Source: Bacteroidota bacterium
GTDB lineage: Bacteria > Bacteroidota > Bacteroidia > Cytophagales > Cyclobacteriaceae
DNA length: 22,963 nt
Assembly: GCA_023393375.1 (NCBI GenBank)
Contig: JAEWLI010000041.1
Span: 1 to 22,963, forward strand
Direction of reading: 5' to 3'
Both the position numbers and the translations under genes were made by a program. The notes beneath the pieces are model-generated. The model worked only from the letters and a program-made list of their open reading frames with translations, made no database searches and was not told where the DNA came from. Positions within the stretch are counted from its first letter, which is position 1. Each line of letters opens with the position of its first letter. Shown here piece after piece: positions 7,259 to 13,867 of this stretch.

Positions 7259-8213
7259 GTTTATCAGATATGTAAACGGCTGTGAGTGGATAAATAAGCT
7301 GGTCAAATATCTCGACAATATCAAAATAAATAAAAGAGGGACATCACTATACCAGGTCGGTAATGAATTTGTTCAGGATTTTGAACGGAACGACATCATC
7401 GAAAGGGCAGGAGGGGTGGCATTTAACTTTACCCTGGCTGTATTTCCTGCCATCATTTTTATGATTACCCTTATACCGTATATCCAACAATTCTTTCCTG
7501 AGTTTTCAGAAAGCAATGTGATGGACTTCTTTAGTGATGTAATGCCACCTTCTGTATTTGAAGCTGCATCATATACATTAGAAGATATTATGAGTCACAA
7601 AAGGGGGGGATTATTGTCTCTAGGTGCAATTTTAGCATTATATCTATCCACAAACGGGATGATGTCGCTGATCAAAGCATTCAACCGGTGTTACCGCACG
7701 AGGGATAATAGGGGGTATTTTAAAACTTTGTTAATTGCCACTTTTCTGACCATTATATTATCTACAACTCTTTTCATTGCTGTAATACTGTTGATCATTG
7801 GACAATCCACTTTACAAAATTTAAAAGAAATGGGTCTGCTTACTCAGGATTATATGTATTTTGCGATTGTTTCTATTCGTTTTATGGTGATGATCATTAT
7901 TTTCCTCGTCTCTATTTCAACCATATTTTATGTTGCCCCGGCGGTACATGATAGATGGAAGTTTTTATCACCGGGAGCTGTTTTGGCTACAATGTGTAGT
8001 ATTTTAGTGAGTTATTCTTTTTCATTCTATATTAGTAATTTTGGTACATATAATAAATTATATGGGTCAATTGGTGCCATGATTGCCTTCATGGTATGGC
8101 TATTTCTAATTTCTGTTATTATATTAACGGGTTTTGCATTAAATGCAAGTATTGATAAAGCAAATTGTAAAATTCAAAAACGAAAAAACATAAGCTTAAG
8201 CGACTATTCTTAA
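7248..8213 (+). CDS. YihY/BrkB family inner-membrane protein
   Basis: A 321-residue polytopic membrane protein of the YihY/virulence factor BrkB family. A soluble N-terminus (about 50 residues, with the family opening ERAGGVAFNFTLAVFPAIIF) leads into about six membrane segments: about 56-76, 115-137, 158-184, 202-227, 240-262 and 270-300. KRGGLLSLGAILALYLSTNGMMSLIKAFNRCY is the best conserved block (key words LYLSTNGM and AFNRCY). YGSIGAMIAFMVWLFLISVI closes the domain. Despite the old name ribonuclease BN, the family has no shown RNase activity; transport has been suggested. It begins inside the thioesterase gene by 11 bases. Confidence 0.92.
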   Translation: MKNKFIRYVNGCEWINKLVKYLDNIKINKRGTSLYQVGNEFVQDFERNDIIERAGGVAFNFTLAVFPAIIFMITLIPYIQQFFPEFSESNVMDFFSDVMPPSVFEAASYTLEDIMSHKRGGLLSLGAILALYLSTNGMMSLIKAFNRCYRTRDNRGYFKTLLIATFLTIILSTTLFIAVILLIIGQSTLQNLKEMGLLTQDYMYFAIVSIRFMVMIIIFLVSISTIFYVAPAVHDRWKFLSPGAVLATMCSILVSYSFSFYISNFGTYNKLYGSIGAMIAFMVWLFLISVIILTGFALNASIDKANCKIQKRKNISLSDYS

Positions 8214-8244
8214 ATAATGTGCTATTCTATTTACAATGAACTGT

Positions 8245-8252
8245 TATTTTTG
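8245..8252 (+). promoter_or_regulatory. Candidate -7 element of the aldose 1-epimerase gene
   Basis: TATTTTTG is an exact match to the Bacteroidetes TAnnTTTG element, 35 bases before the start codon at 8288. No convincing TTG at -33 is present. It lies in the 74-base gap after the BrkB/YihY gene, suggesting separate transcription. Confidence 0.45.
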
Positions 8253-8287
8253 TAAAATTGGTGTTGTAATCAAAATATGCTAACAAT

Positions 8288-9436
8288 ATGAAAAAACTTT
8301 TCCTAACATTTTTATTTCCATCGGTATTTTTGCTTTCCTGCTCACCAGGAAATGAACAAAAAGAATCCACCCTTAATGTAGATCCTGCAGATTTTGAAAC
8401 CACTATTGATGGTTCACCTGTTGGGTTATACGTGTTGGAGAACAATAATGGCGTAAAAATAGCCATTACAAATTATGGTGGTCGCATCGTGAGCATCATT
8501 GTTCCTGACAAAGAAGGTAATTTTGATGATATCAATTTAGGTTATAATACCATTGATGATTATAAAAAATTTCCTGAACAATATTTCGGGGCACTAATTG
8601 GTCGTTACGGCAATCGTATTGCGAAAGGCAAATTTAGCATTGATGGCAATGAATATTCGCTCCCTACAAATGATGGTGTAAATCATTTACATGGTGGGGC
8701 ATTCGGCTATCACAAAGCAGTATGGAATGTTGAAGGAAATTCAGCTACCGAGTTGAAACTTCAATACCTCTCTCCAGATATGGACGAAGGATATCCCGGA
8801 AACCTGGACATCAATGTCACTTATTCATTAAATGATGAAAACGAGCTGAGGATTGAATATAGTGCCACAACTGATAAAAAAACAGTGGTCAATTTGACCA
8901 ATCATGCTTATTTTAATCTGGCAGGTGAAGGCTCTGGAAAAACTATTAATGATCATATACTGATGGTCAATGCCGATTATTATACACCGGTTGATCAAAC
9001 CTTGATTCCAACAGGAGAACTGGCTCCGGTAGAAGGGACACCTTTTGACTTTCGAAATCCAAAACCTGTAAGTCAAGACATAGAGAGCGAACATCAACAA
9101 TTGAAGTATGGCCGAGGTTATGACCACAATTTTGTGCTTAACAAGCCTAACGAAGATGAAATGACCCTTGCTGCAAAAATAACTGAGCCTGAAAGCGGTC
9201 GTGTGATGGAAGTTTATACTACCGAACCTGGAATTCAATTTTATGGTGGCAATTTTATGGCTGGCGGTGATTCTGGTAAAAGCGGTAAATCATACGATTA
9301 TCGTACAGGTTTTTGTTTGGAAACCCAGCATTTTCCTGATTCTCCCAATCAGGAAAACTTTCCAACAGTGGTTGTAAGTCCGGAAGAAACTTATTCATCA
9401 ACTACTATTTACAAATTTTTGGTTGAAGATAAATAA
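8288..9436 (+). CDS. Aldose 1-epimerase (galactose mutarotase), lipoprotein form
   Basis: Interconverts alpha and beta anomers of galactose or related sugars. The N-terminus MKKLFLTFLFPSVFLLSC is a lipoprotein signal peptide with Cys18 as the lipidation site, so the enzyme is predicted to be membrane-anchored in the periplasm or on the surface rather than cytoplasmic like E. coli GalM. Family motifs are present: YGGRIVSIIVPDKEG, GALIGRYGNRIAKGKF, LHGGAFGYHKAVWNV, NLTNHAYFNLAG (catalytic His206) and FCLETQHFPDSPNQ with the catalytic Glu345. Length is 382 residues, typical for secreted Bacteroidetes members. A strong terminator follows, whose T-tract runs into the convergent phosphatidyltransferase-like gene. 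Confidence 0.95.
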   Translation: MKKLFLTFLFPSVFLLSCSPGNEQKESTLNVDPADFETTIDGSPVGLYVLENNNGVKIAITNYGGRIVSIIVPDKEGNFDDINLGYNTIDDYKKFPEQYFGALIGRYGNRIAKGKFSIDGNEYSLPTNDGVNHLHGGAFGYHKAVWNVEGNSATELKLQYLSPDMDEGYPGNLDINVTYSLNDENELRIEYSATTDKKTVVNLTNHAYFNLAGEGSGKTINDHILMVNADYYTPVDQTLIPTGELAPVEGTPFDFRNPKPVSQDIESEHQQLKYGRGYDHNFVLNKPNEDEMTLAAKITEPESGRVMEVYTTEPGIQFYGGNFMAGGDSGKSGKSYDYRTGFCLETQHFPDSPNQENFPTVVVSPEETYSSTTIYKFLVEDK

Positions 9437-9460
9437 AAGGAAAAAATTAAATATCATTTG

Positions 9461-9500
9461 TGAAGGCATCCGGTTTTATTCAGGTGCCTTCATTTTTTTT
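9461..9500 (+). terminator. Rho-independent terminator of the aldose 1-epimerase gene
   Basis: TGAAGGCA and TGCCTTCA form an 8-base perfect stem around a 16-base loop, followed by eight T. The right arm and T-tract (from 9480) are also the last codons of the convergent gene on the minus strand. Confidence 0.85.
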
Positions 9501-10055
9501 GTCCATATCCCACCAGCCTTTCACATTTTCTTTCCATTTTTTTATCCTTATTGCCATTACAATTTCTTCTATTACTTCAAGAACACTAAACCCGATGGCA
9601 ATAAAAAAGATAATTTCATTGGCATGGAAAAAAAACATGAAACAAATAAACACCACCTGAAAAGTGGTGGCTAGCTTTGCAAGGTAGGTATGAAATAAAC
9701 TGGGTTGCCTGAACCGGAAATAACTGATCAGAAACTGGATGAGGTAAAGAAAAGCGATCAACAATATCCAAAAGAGATGACTCACAAAAAATGAGTGTTC
9801 GAACACATAAAATCCAAACAATCCTGCCAATATATATAATATATCTCCCAAAGTATCTAATTGAGCTCGTCGTTTGCCTTCCATATTATAGAAATAGGCA
9901 AAAAATCCATCTATAAAATCTGTTGAGAACATTATAATATAAAACCATGCAACCACTTCCCTCATTTCCAATACTACCAATAAGATTACAATTGGGAATG
10001 TCACTATCCGGCTAAGTGAAAATCCTTCAGCGATATTCAGATTTTTTAAATTCAT
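9480..10055 (-). CDS. CDP-alcohol phosphatidyltransferase family protein, divergent
   Basis: Integral membrane protein of 191 residues with about five or six hydrophobic segments, resembling PgsA/PssA-type enzymes that replace CMP in CDP-diacylglycerol with an alcohol. The opening NIAEGFSLSRIVTFPIVILL is the usual N-terminus. The family motif D-x2-DG-x2-AR-x8-G-x3-D-x3-D appears as DFIDGFFAY...RAQLDTLGD. All four Asp are kept, but the Arg after Ala is Tyr and the second Gly is Arg. The enzyme may be active on an unusual substrate or be a relative with altered chemistry. The ATG at 10055 is chosen; a TTG at 10058 is in frame. The C-terminal codons overlap the terminator of the convergent epimerase gene. 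Confidence 0.78.
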   Translation of the reverse strand: MNLKNLNIAEGFSLSRIVTFPIVILLVVLEMREVVAWFYIIMFSTDFIDGFFAYFYNMEGKRRAQLDTLGDILYILAGLFGFYVFEHSFFVSHLFWILLIAFLYLIQFLISYFRFRQPSLFHTYLAKLATTFQVVFICFMFFFHANEIIFFIAIGFSVLEVIEEIVMAIRIKKWKENVKGWWDMDKKNEGT

Positions 10056-10432
10056 CAATAGTTTTTGTTTTGAATTGCTCGTTGAGCTTGCATATTTATC
10101 TGGAAACTGTAATAATAATTTATTTCGCCCAAAATGCCAATAGGCTCTAGATCCACCAGATAAGCAATATGAATATTGCTATTAAAAATATAACATAAGT
10201 GTTATTCTTTAAAAAAACAGGGTTTTAATATGCTGGAATCAAATATTTTTTCAATATTTTGCCCTGAAAGCTTGATGTTTAAGTTTTTTTTGCATTATTT
10301 TAGGTTGTGTTTTGAGAAAAGGCGTTTAAAATGCTGGTAAAAGCATAATTTTTGTCATTTTACGAACCGACAATTTTAAGTTTAGCAAATATTTTGATAC
10401 TAATTATATAACCCGTTAAACATTTTAAAACT
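10056..10432. other. 377-base gene-free spacer upstream of the histone-like gene
   Basis: No coding frame of note on either strand. The stretch is AT-rich with homopolymer runs. A nested inverted structure lies at 10218-10266: CAGGG...CCCTG outside and CAAATATT/AATATTTTG inside. It must hold the divergent promoters of the phosphatidyltransferase-like gene and the histone-like gene, but no exact TAnnTTTG element is found near either start. Confidence 0.4.
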
Positions 10433-10606
10433 ATGAAAAAATTTAATGAAATTAAGGAAATCCTGACTTCAGTAGAAGGTGATGCAGACAAATTTTTCAG
10501 CAAAGGCAACAAAGCAGCAGGAACCCGCTTGAGAAAAGCTATGTTACAGGTGAAAGACCTTGCTCATGAAGTAAGAAAGGAAGTAACTGATCTTAAAAAT
10601 AAATAA
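10433..10606 (+). CDS. Histone H1-like protein, Hc1 type (57 residues)
   Basis: Short basic protein starting MKKFNEIKEILTSVEGDAD and containing KGNKAAGTRLRKAMLQVKDL. This matches the small histone H1-like (Hc1-related) proteins found widely in Bacteroidetes, which I recognise from the shared layout of an acidic helix, the KGNxAAGTRxRK turn and a second helix. They are expected to bind DNA and influence nucleoid structure, though the short form lacks the long Lys/Ala tail of chlamydial Hc1. It is too short to stand out in a long-frame search. The start ATG is followed by an A-rich second codon region, usual for this group. It is monocistronic, with a 13-base inverted repeat after it. Confidence 0.85.
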   Translation: MKKFNEIKEILTSVEGDADKFFSKGNKAAGTRLRKAMLQVKDLAHEVRKEVTDLKNK

Positions 10607-10622
10607 GTGTCTGGCCTTCTTT

Positions 10623-10660
10623 AAGTGAAAAATAAGTTCGGAAGAGTTTATTTTTCACTT
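10623..10660. terminator. Perfect 13-base inverted repeat between convergent genes (bidirectional terminator)
   Basis: AAGTGAAAAATAA (10623-10635) and TTATTTTTCACTT (10648-10660) pair perfectly around a 12-base loop. It begins 16 bases after the histone-like gene and ends 13 bases before the stop of the DinB-like gene on the other strand. The stem carries its own A/T tracts, so it could end transcripts from both sides. Confidence 0.65.
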
Positions 10661-10673
10661 ATCCCTTCTTAAT

Positions 10674-11153
10674 TCAATTGCCCCACAAATTCTGCATTTT
10701 CCTGATCAATACGATTTGGCCCAGATGATAGGCATTATGGTCGCATAACACCATAATTTCCCGGAAAAGATCGTGCCCACTTCCATTTGGAAAAATCTCA
10801 AACAAATCAGTATTAGGATTTTCGATGATGTTTATCATGTCCTTTTGGTCAGACAAAAAGTTATCTATATTGTCTTGCCATATTTTTCTACTGGGGTGGT
10901 GGTTTTTCTCCGGCCAATATCCTAATGGCCATTCAGGTGAAATATGATGAGGATTTTTTACATATTGTAAGATATCCCATTGAGTTACCTTGCAATGGAA
11001 TACCAAATCGTAAATGGAATAGGGTACACCCTGGGGTTTTAAAATGCAATCATCAAAAGAGAGTCCATGGATTGCGTCAATGAATGGCACATGGGCTTCT
11101 TTGGAAGATATTAACCTTACCAAACGCTTTTTCAAGGGTTGTTGATTTGTCAT
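10674..11153 (-). CDS. DinB-fold family protein (DinB_2/YfiT-like putative metal enzyme)
   Basis: A 159-residue protein with the four-helix DinB/YfiT layout. The predicted metal-binding His triad is visible: His53 in VFHCKVTQWDI and His139 and His143 in CDHNAYHLGQI. Such proteins are often thiol transferases or hydrolases dependent on a divalent metal, but the substrate of this one is unknown. Family members act in the cytoplasm and no signal peptide is present. It has its own transcript, is divergent from the barrel-like gene at 11230, and shares its 3' hairpin with the histone-like gene. No odd base use. Confidence 0.85.
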   Translation of the reverse strand: MTNQQPLKKRLVRLISSKEAHVPFIDAIHGLSFDDCILKPQGVPYSIYDLVFHCKVTQWDILQYVKNPHHISPEWPLGYWPEKNHHPSRKIWQDNIDNFLSDQKDMINIIENPNTDLFEIFPNGSGHDLFREIMVLCDHNAYHLGQIVLIRKMQNLWGN

Positions 11154-11229
11154 TTAAATTGATTTTTTGAAACACAAAAACTAATATTGCAATTAAATTG
11201 TTACTAAAAACTTCAAAATCGTGTGTGTG

Positions 11230-12039
11230 ATGAGGATGCAGAGAAAGGTCAGTTTCCTGGCAGTTGTATTTTTCTTTTTTAGCTTTACAGTCAGATCCCA
11301 GATACTAAATGTGGAAGAATCAAGACTGAATAGTGATTCCGTAAACCAATTTTATGGAACGCTCAGATTTACTTTTCAGCTCCATAACCGGTCTGCCACA
11401 AGTTCCGACAAAATTCAATATACCGGATTGTCACTAGCTTCAAAATTGGGCTATCAGAGTGAATTACACAACTACATGTTGATTTCAGACATCAAGTACA
11501 ATTCAATTACCGGGCAGCCATTTATCAGGACAGGTTATAGTCATTTCCGTGTTAATCTTTTAAGGGAAAATCCGTTTTCCTATGAAGGTTTTACACAAGT
11601 ACAATTTGATTTGGGTAGAGGATTAAATTTAAGATGGCTCGGCGGAGGTGGGCTAAGGATACAGTTGATAGATAATGATCAACAAAGTTTGTATTTCGGC
11701 CCGGGTGTAATGCTGGAAACTGAAAGGTGGGAAATGCCCGATAGTGAAGCGGGTGGTGTGGTAGAAAAAAGATTGATTAAGTCGACAAATTATTTAAGTT
11801 TTTCCCGTGAGTTTTCTAATACCGCTTCTTTTAATATTATTACATATTATCAAACCGGATATGATCGCGAGGCAGAAACATGGCGACAACGGTTCAGTAT
11901 TGACACAGGACTGAAGTTCAGAATATCCAATAAAATTTCGTTTGTCGCTGATTTTATATGGGCTTATGAAGCTCGTCCGATAATTCCAATTTTAAACTAT
12001 TTATATTCATTGGAAAACGGTGTGATTATAGAGTTTTAA
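11230..12039 (+). CDS. Outer-membrane beta-barrel-like protein, DUF481/DUF2490-like (uncertain family)
   Basis: A 269-residue exported protein. Residues 1-25 form a Sec signal peptide ending near VRSQ. The rest is a series of alternating amphipathic strands with Tyr/Phe/Trp at turns, and the chain ends in a terminal Phe (VIIEF), the usual last residue of an outer-membrane barrel. The layout (FYGTLRFTFQLHNRSA, YMLISDIKYNSI, HFRVNLL, YEGFTQVQFD, LRWLGGGGLRIQL) resembles DUF481 barrels, seen often in Bacteroidetes. Its function is unknown. GTG codons at 11221 and 11227 are in frame upstream; ATG 11230 is preferred, with ATG 11236 possible. Confidence 0.75.
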   Translation: MRMQRKVSFLAVVFFFFSFTVRSQILNVEESRLNSDSVNQFYGTLRFTFQLHNRSATSSDKIQYTGLSLASKLGYQSELHNYMLISDIKYNSITGQPFIRTGYSHFRVNLLRENPFSYEGFTQVQFDLGRGLNLRWLGGGGLRIQLIDNDQQSLYFGPGVMLETERWEMPDSEAGGVVEKRLIKSTNYLSFSREFSNTASFNIITYYQTGYDREAETWRQRFSIDTGLKFRISNKISFVADFIWAYEARPIIPILNYLYSLENGVIIEF

Positions 12040-12141
12040 AACTTTATCGTGGATACATTTATAACTGAATTTTTAATCCACTAAAAATTAAAACTTCAAG
12101 CAGCTATTTTTTTGCGCCTGATATTTTTTTAATATTGCTGT

Positions 12142-13260
12142 ATGGAACAGTTCGTTGTATCAGCCAGGAAATACCGGCCGAAAGGATTTGATGAAGTAGT
12201 AGGGCAGGAGCATATCACCACTACTCTGAAAAATGCTATTGATAATAATCAACTTGCTCAGGCCATGCTGTTTTGTGGTCCACGAGGAGTTGGCAAAACT
12301 ACTTGTGCGCGTATTCTGGCCAAATTGATCAATGGTTTTGACAATGACGATGTTTTGAGCAATAACACTGCATTAAACATTCACGAACTTGATGCAGCTT
12401 CCAATAACTCTGTAGATGATATCAGAAATCTGATCGATCAGATCCGATATCCTCCCCAATTTGGTAAATATAAAGTATATATTATCGATGAGGTGCACAT
12501 GCTTTCCTCACAGGCATTTAATGCATTTTTGAAAACTTTAGAAGAACCACCTTCCTATGCGGTTTTTATATTGGCAACCACTGAGAAGCACAAGGTAATC
12601 CCTACAATATTGTCCAGATGTCAGATATTTGATTTCAACAGAATTCAGATCAGTGATATTGCGCTGCATTTACAAAAAATTGCTGATAGAGAAAATATAG
12701 CTGCTGAAGAGGAAGCATTAAGATTGATAGCCCAGAAAGCCGATGGTGCTTTACGTGATGCATTGTCGATATTTGATATGATCGTTACTTTTTCTTCAGG
12801 GAACAAAGTAACATATCAGTCCACCATCAACAACCTGCACATTCTGGATTATGATTATTACTTCAAGGTAACCGATTACCTGTTAAATGAAGATATTGCT
12901 CAAACACTGCTGATTTTCGATGAAATTCTTCAAAAAGGGTTTGATGGCCATAATTTTATTGTTGGCCTGAGTGAACACTTTAGAAACCTGCTTGTATGTA
13001 AAGATGAAGTGACCCTCAAGCTGCTGGAGGTGTCGGAGGTGGTTCGGCAAAAATATAAAGAACAATCGCAAAAAGCACCTACTGGATTTTTGTTGTCTGC
13101 CCTCAATATTGCCGGCACCTGTGATATGAATTATAAGTTGAGTAAAAACCAGCGGTTACATGTAGAGTTGACGCTTATGAAAATGGCCCATATCAATGCA
13201 GCAATAGATTTGGCAAAAATTTCATTGGACACCAATGGGTTAAAAAAAAAAGTAGTGTAG
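12142..13260 (+). CDS. dnaX: DNA polymerase III subunit gamma (DnaX, zero-frame product)
   Basis: Clamp-loader AAA+ ATPase that opens the beta clamp for DNA polymerase III. Domain I has Walker A GPRGVGKT at residues 46-53, Walker B DEVH at 116-119 and the sensor region LSRCQIFDF from about 158. The DAASNNSVDDIRNLIDQ block is standard. The Cys4 zinc module that usually follows Walker A is missing, replaced by a short loop. Domain III follows up to about residue 360. At bases 13242-13251 there is a run of ten A; the zero frame then reads two Val codons and a stop at 13258-13260, giving 372 residues. The tau part continues in the -1 frame (see next entries). Start ATG at 12142 gives MEQFVVSARKYRPKGFDEV, the family opening. 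Confidence 0.93.
   Translation: MEQFVVSARKYRPKGFDEVVGQEHITTTLKNAIDNNQLAQAMLFCGPRGVGKTTCARILAKLINGFDNDDVLSNNTALNIHELDAASNNSVDDIRNLIDQIRYPPQFGKYKVYIIDEVHMLSSQAFNAFLKTLEEPPSYAVFILATTEKHKVIPTILSRCQIFDFNRIQISDIALHLQKIADRENIAAEEEALRLIAQKADGALRDALSIFDMIVTFSSGNKVTYQSTINNLHILDYDYYFKVTDYLLNEDIAQTLLIFDEILQKGFDGHNFIVGLSEHFRNLLVCKDEVTLKLLEVSEVVRQKYKEQSQKAPTGFLLSALNIAGTCDMNYKLSKNQRLHVELTLMKMAHINAAIDLAKISLDTNGLKKKVV
13242..13251 (+). promoter_or_regulatory. A10 slippery tract, putative -1 frameshift or slippage site in dnaX
   Basis: The tract is read in the zero frame as TTA AAA AAA AAA GTA and contains the slippery heptamer form A AAA AAA. Shifting back by one base leads into an open frame to 13850 and a 569-residue fusion. 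A stem of ATGGG (13235-13239) and CCCAT (13268-13272) flanks the tract. No clear upstream Shine-Dalgarno stimulator is seen. E. coli dnaX uses translational frameshifting at A AAA AAG; Thermus dnaX uses transcriptional slippage at A9. Confidence 0.65.
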
Positions 13261-13850
13261 ACCACACCCCATCTGATAAGAATGCTGAAAACAATAATAA
13301 AGCACCTACTACTTCACCTGTAGAGGTAATCCCTGTAGTACCAGTAAAAAAGCCATCTGCCATAAAAACCACTGCCAAATTACCTGATCTGAAGAAAATA
13401 AGCAGTGAGGTGAAAAACAAGCTAACAGCAAAACCCGAAACAGACACTTCAGTGGTTTCAGTAAAGGAACCTTCGATAGAAGTTTCTGAAGTATCTCAGG
13501 AATCATTGGTTAAGGTATGGAAGGAATATTTGGAACAATTGAAAAAGGAGGAGCGGTCGGCTGAGCTTTCGGTGATGAACCAACCTTTTGAAATAAAAGG
13601 GGATGCTGAAATTATTCTAAAATTGGGTAGTGGGCTGCAAGTGGATATTCTTGAAAAATTCAAATCGCACTTTGTGAACTTTCTAAGAAATTCCCTGAAC
13701 AATCCTCAAATAAAAATTCAAGTGGAAATTGTTCAGGAAGAAACAAAACAAAGACTATATACCTCTCAGGATAAATTCAATTATATGGTAGAACGTAATC
13801 CAAAATTAATGGAATTAAGAAACAGATTAGGCCTGGAATATGACTATTAG
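13242..13850 (+). CDS. dnaX: DNA polymerase III tau-specific C-terminal region (-1 frame of dnaX)
   Basis: Open in the -1 frame from the A-tract to the TAG at 13848-13850, about 199 residues after the shift. It begins SSVDHTPSDKNAENNN, then a Pro/Val/Lys/Thr-rich linker (to about 13460), then a compact domain with SLVKVWKEYLEQLKKEERSAE and ending LYTSQDKFNYMVERNPKLME. This is the usual Bacteroidetes layout of the DnaX C-terminus. Tau binds the polymerase and the replicative helicase, so a cell with only gamma would be expected to be impaired. A GTG at 13410 is in frame but lies inside the linker and is an unlikely true start. Fused length of 569 residues is typical for DnaX. Confidence 0.8.
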   Translation, partial: KKKSSVDHTPSDKNAENNNKAPTTSPVEVIPVVPVKKPSAIKTTAKLPDLKKISSEVKNKLTAKPETDTSVVSVKEPSIEVSEVSQESLVKVWKEYLEQLKKEERSAELSVMNQPFEIKGDAEIILKLGSGLQVDILEKFKSHFVNFLRNSLNNPQIKIQVEIVQEETKQRLYTSQDKFNYMVERNPKLMELRNRLGLEYDY

Positions 13851-13867
13851 TAACTTGATTAAAAATA

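Noticed and set aside
8828..9238. 136-codon frame opposite the aldose 1-epimerase gene
   Set aside because: It lies wholly inside a gene with intact catalytic motifs on the other strand and resembles no protein family.
10674..11153. DNA damage-induced role for the DinB-like protein
   Set aside because: The DinB fold name is historical; no LexA-like operator is seen upstream and the His triad points to a metal enzyme of unknown substrate.
12040..12100. Terminator after the barrel-like gene (GTGGAT...ATCCAC)
   Set aside because: Only a six-base stem with a loop of about 20 bases and no long T-tract after it; not convincing.
12142..13850. dnaX as a broken pseudogene
   Set aside because: All ATPase motifs and the C-terminal domain are intact, only one -1 step is needed, and it falls exactly at an A10 tract as in known dnaX recoding. 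A miscounted homopolymer is still possible but decay is not supported.
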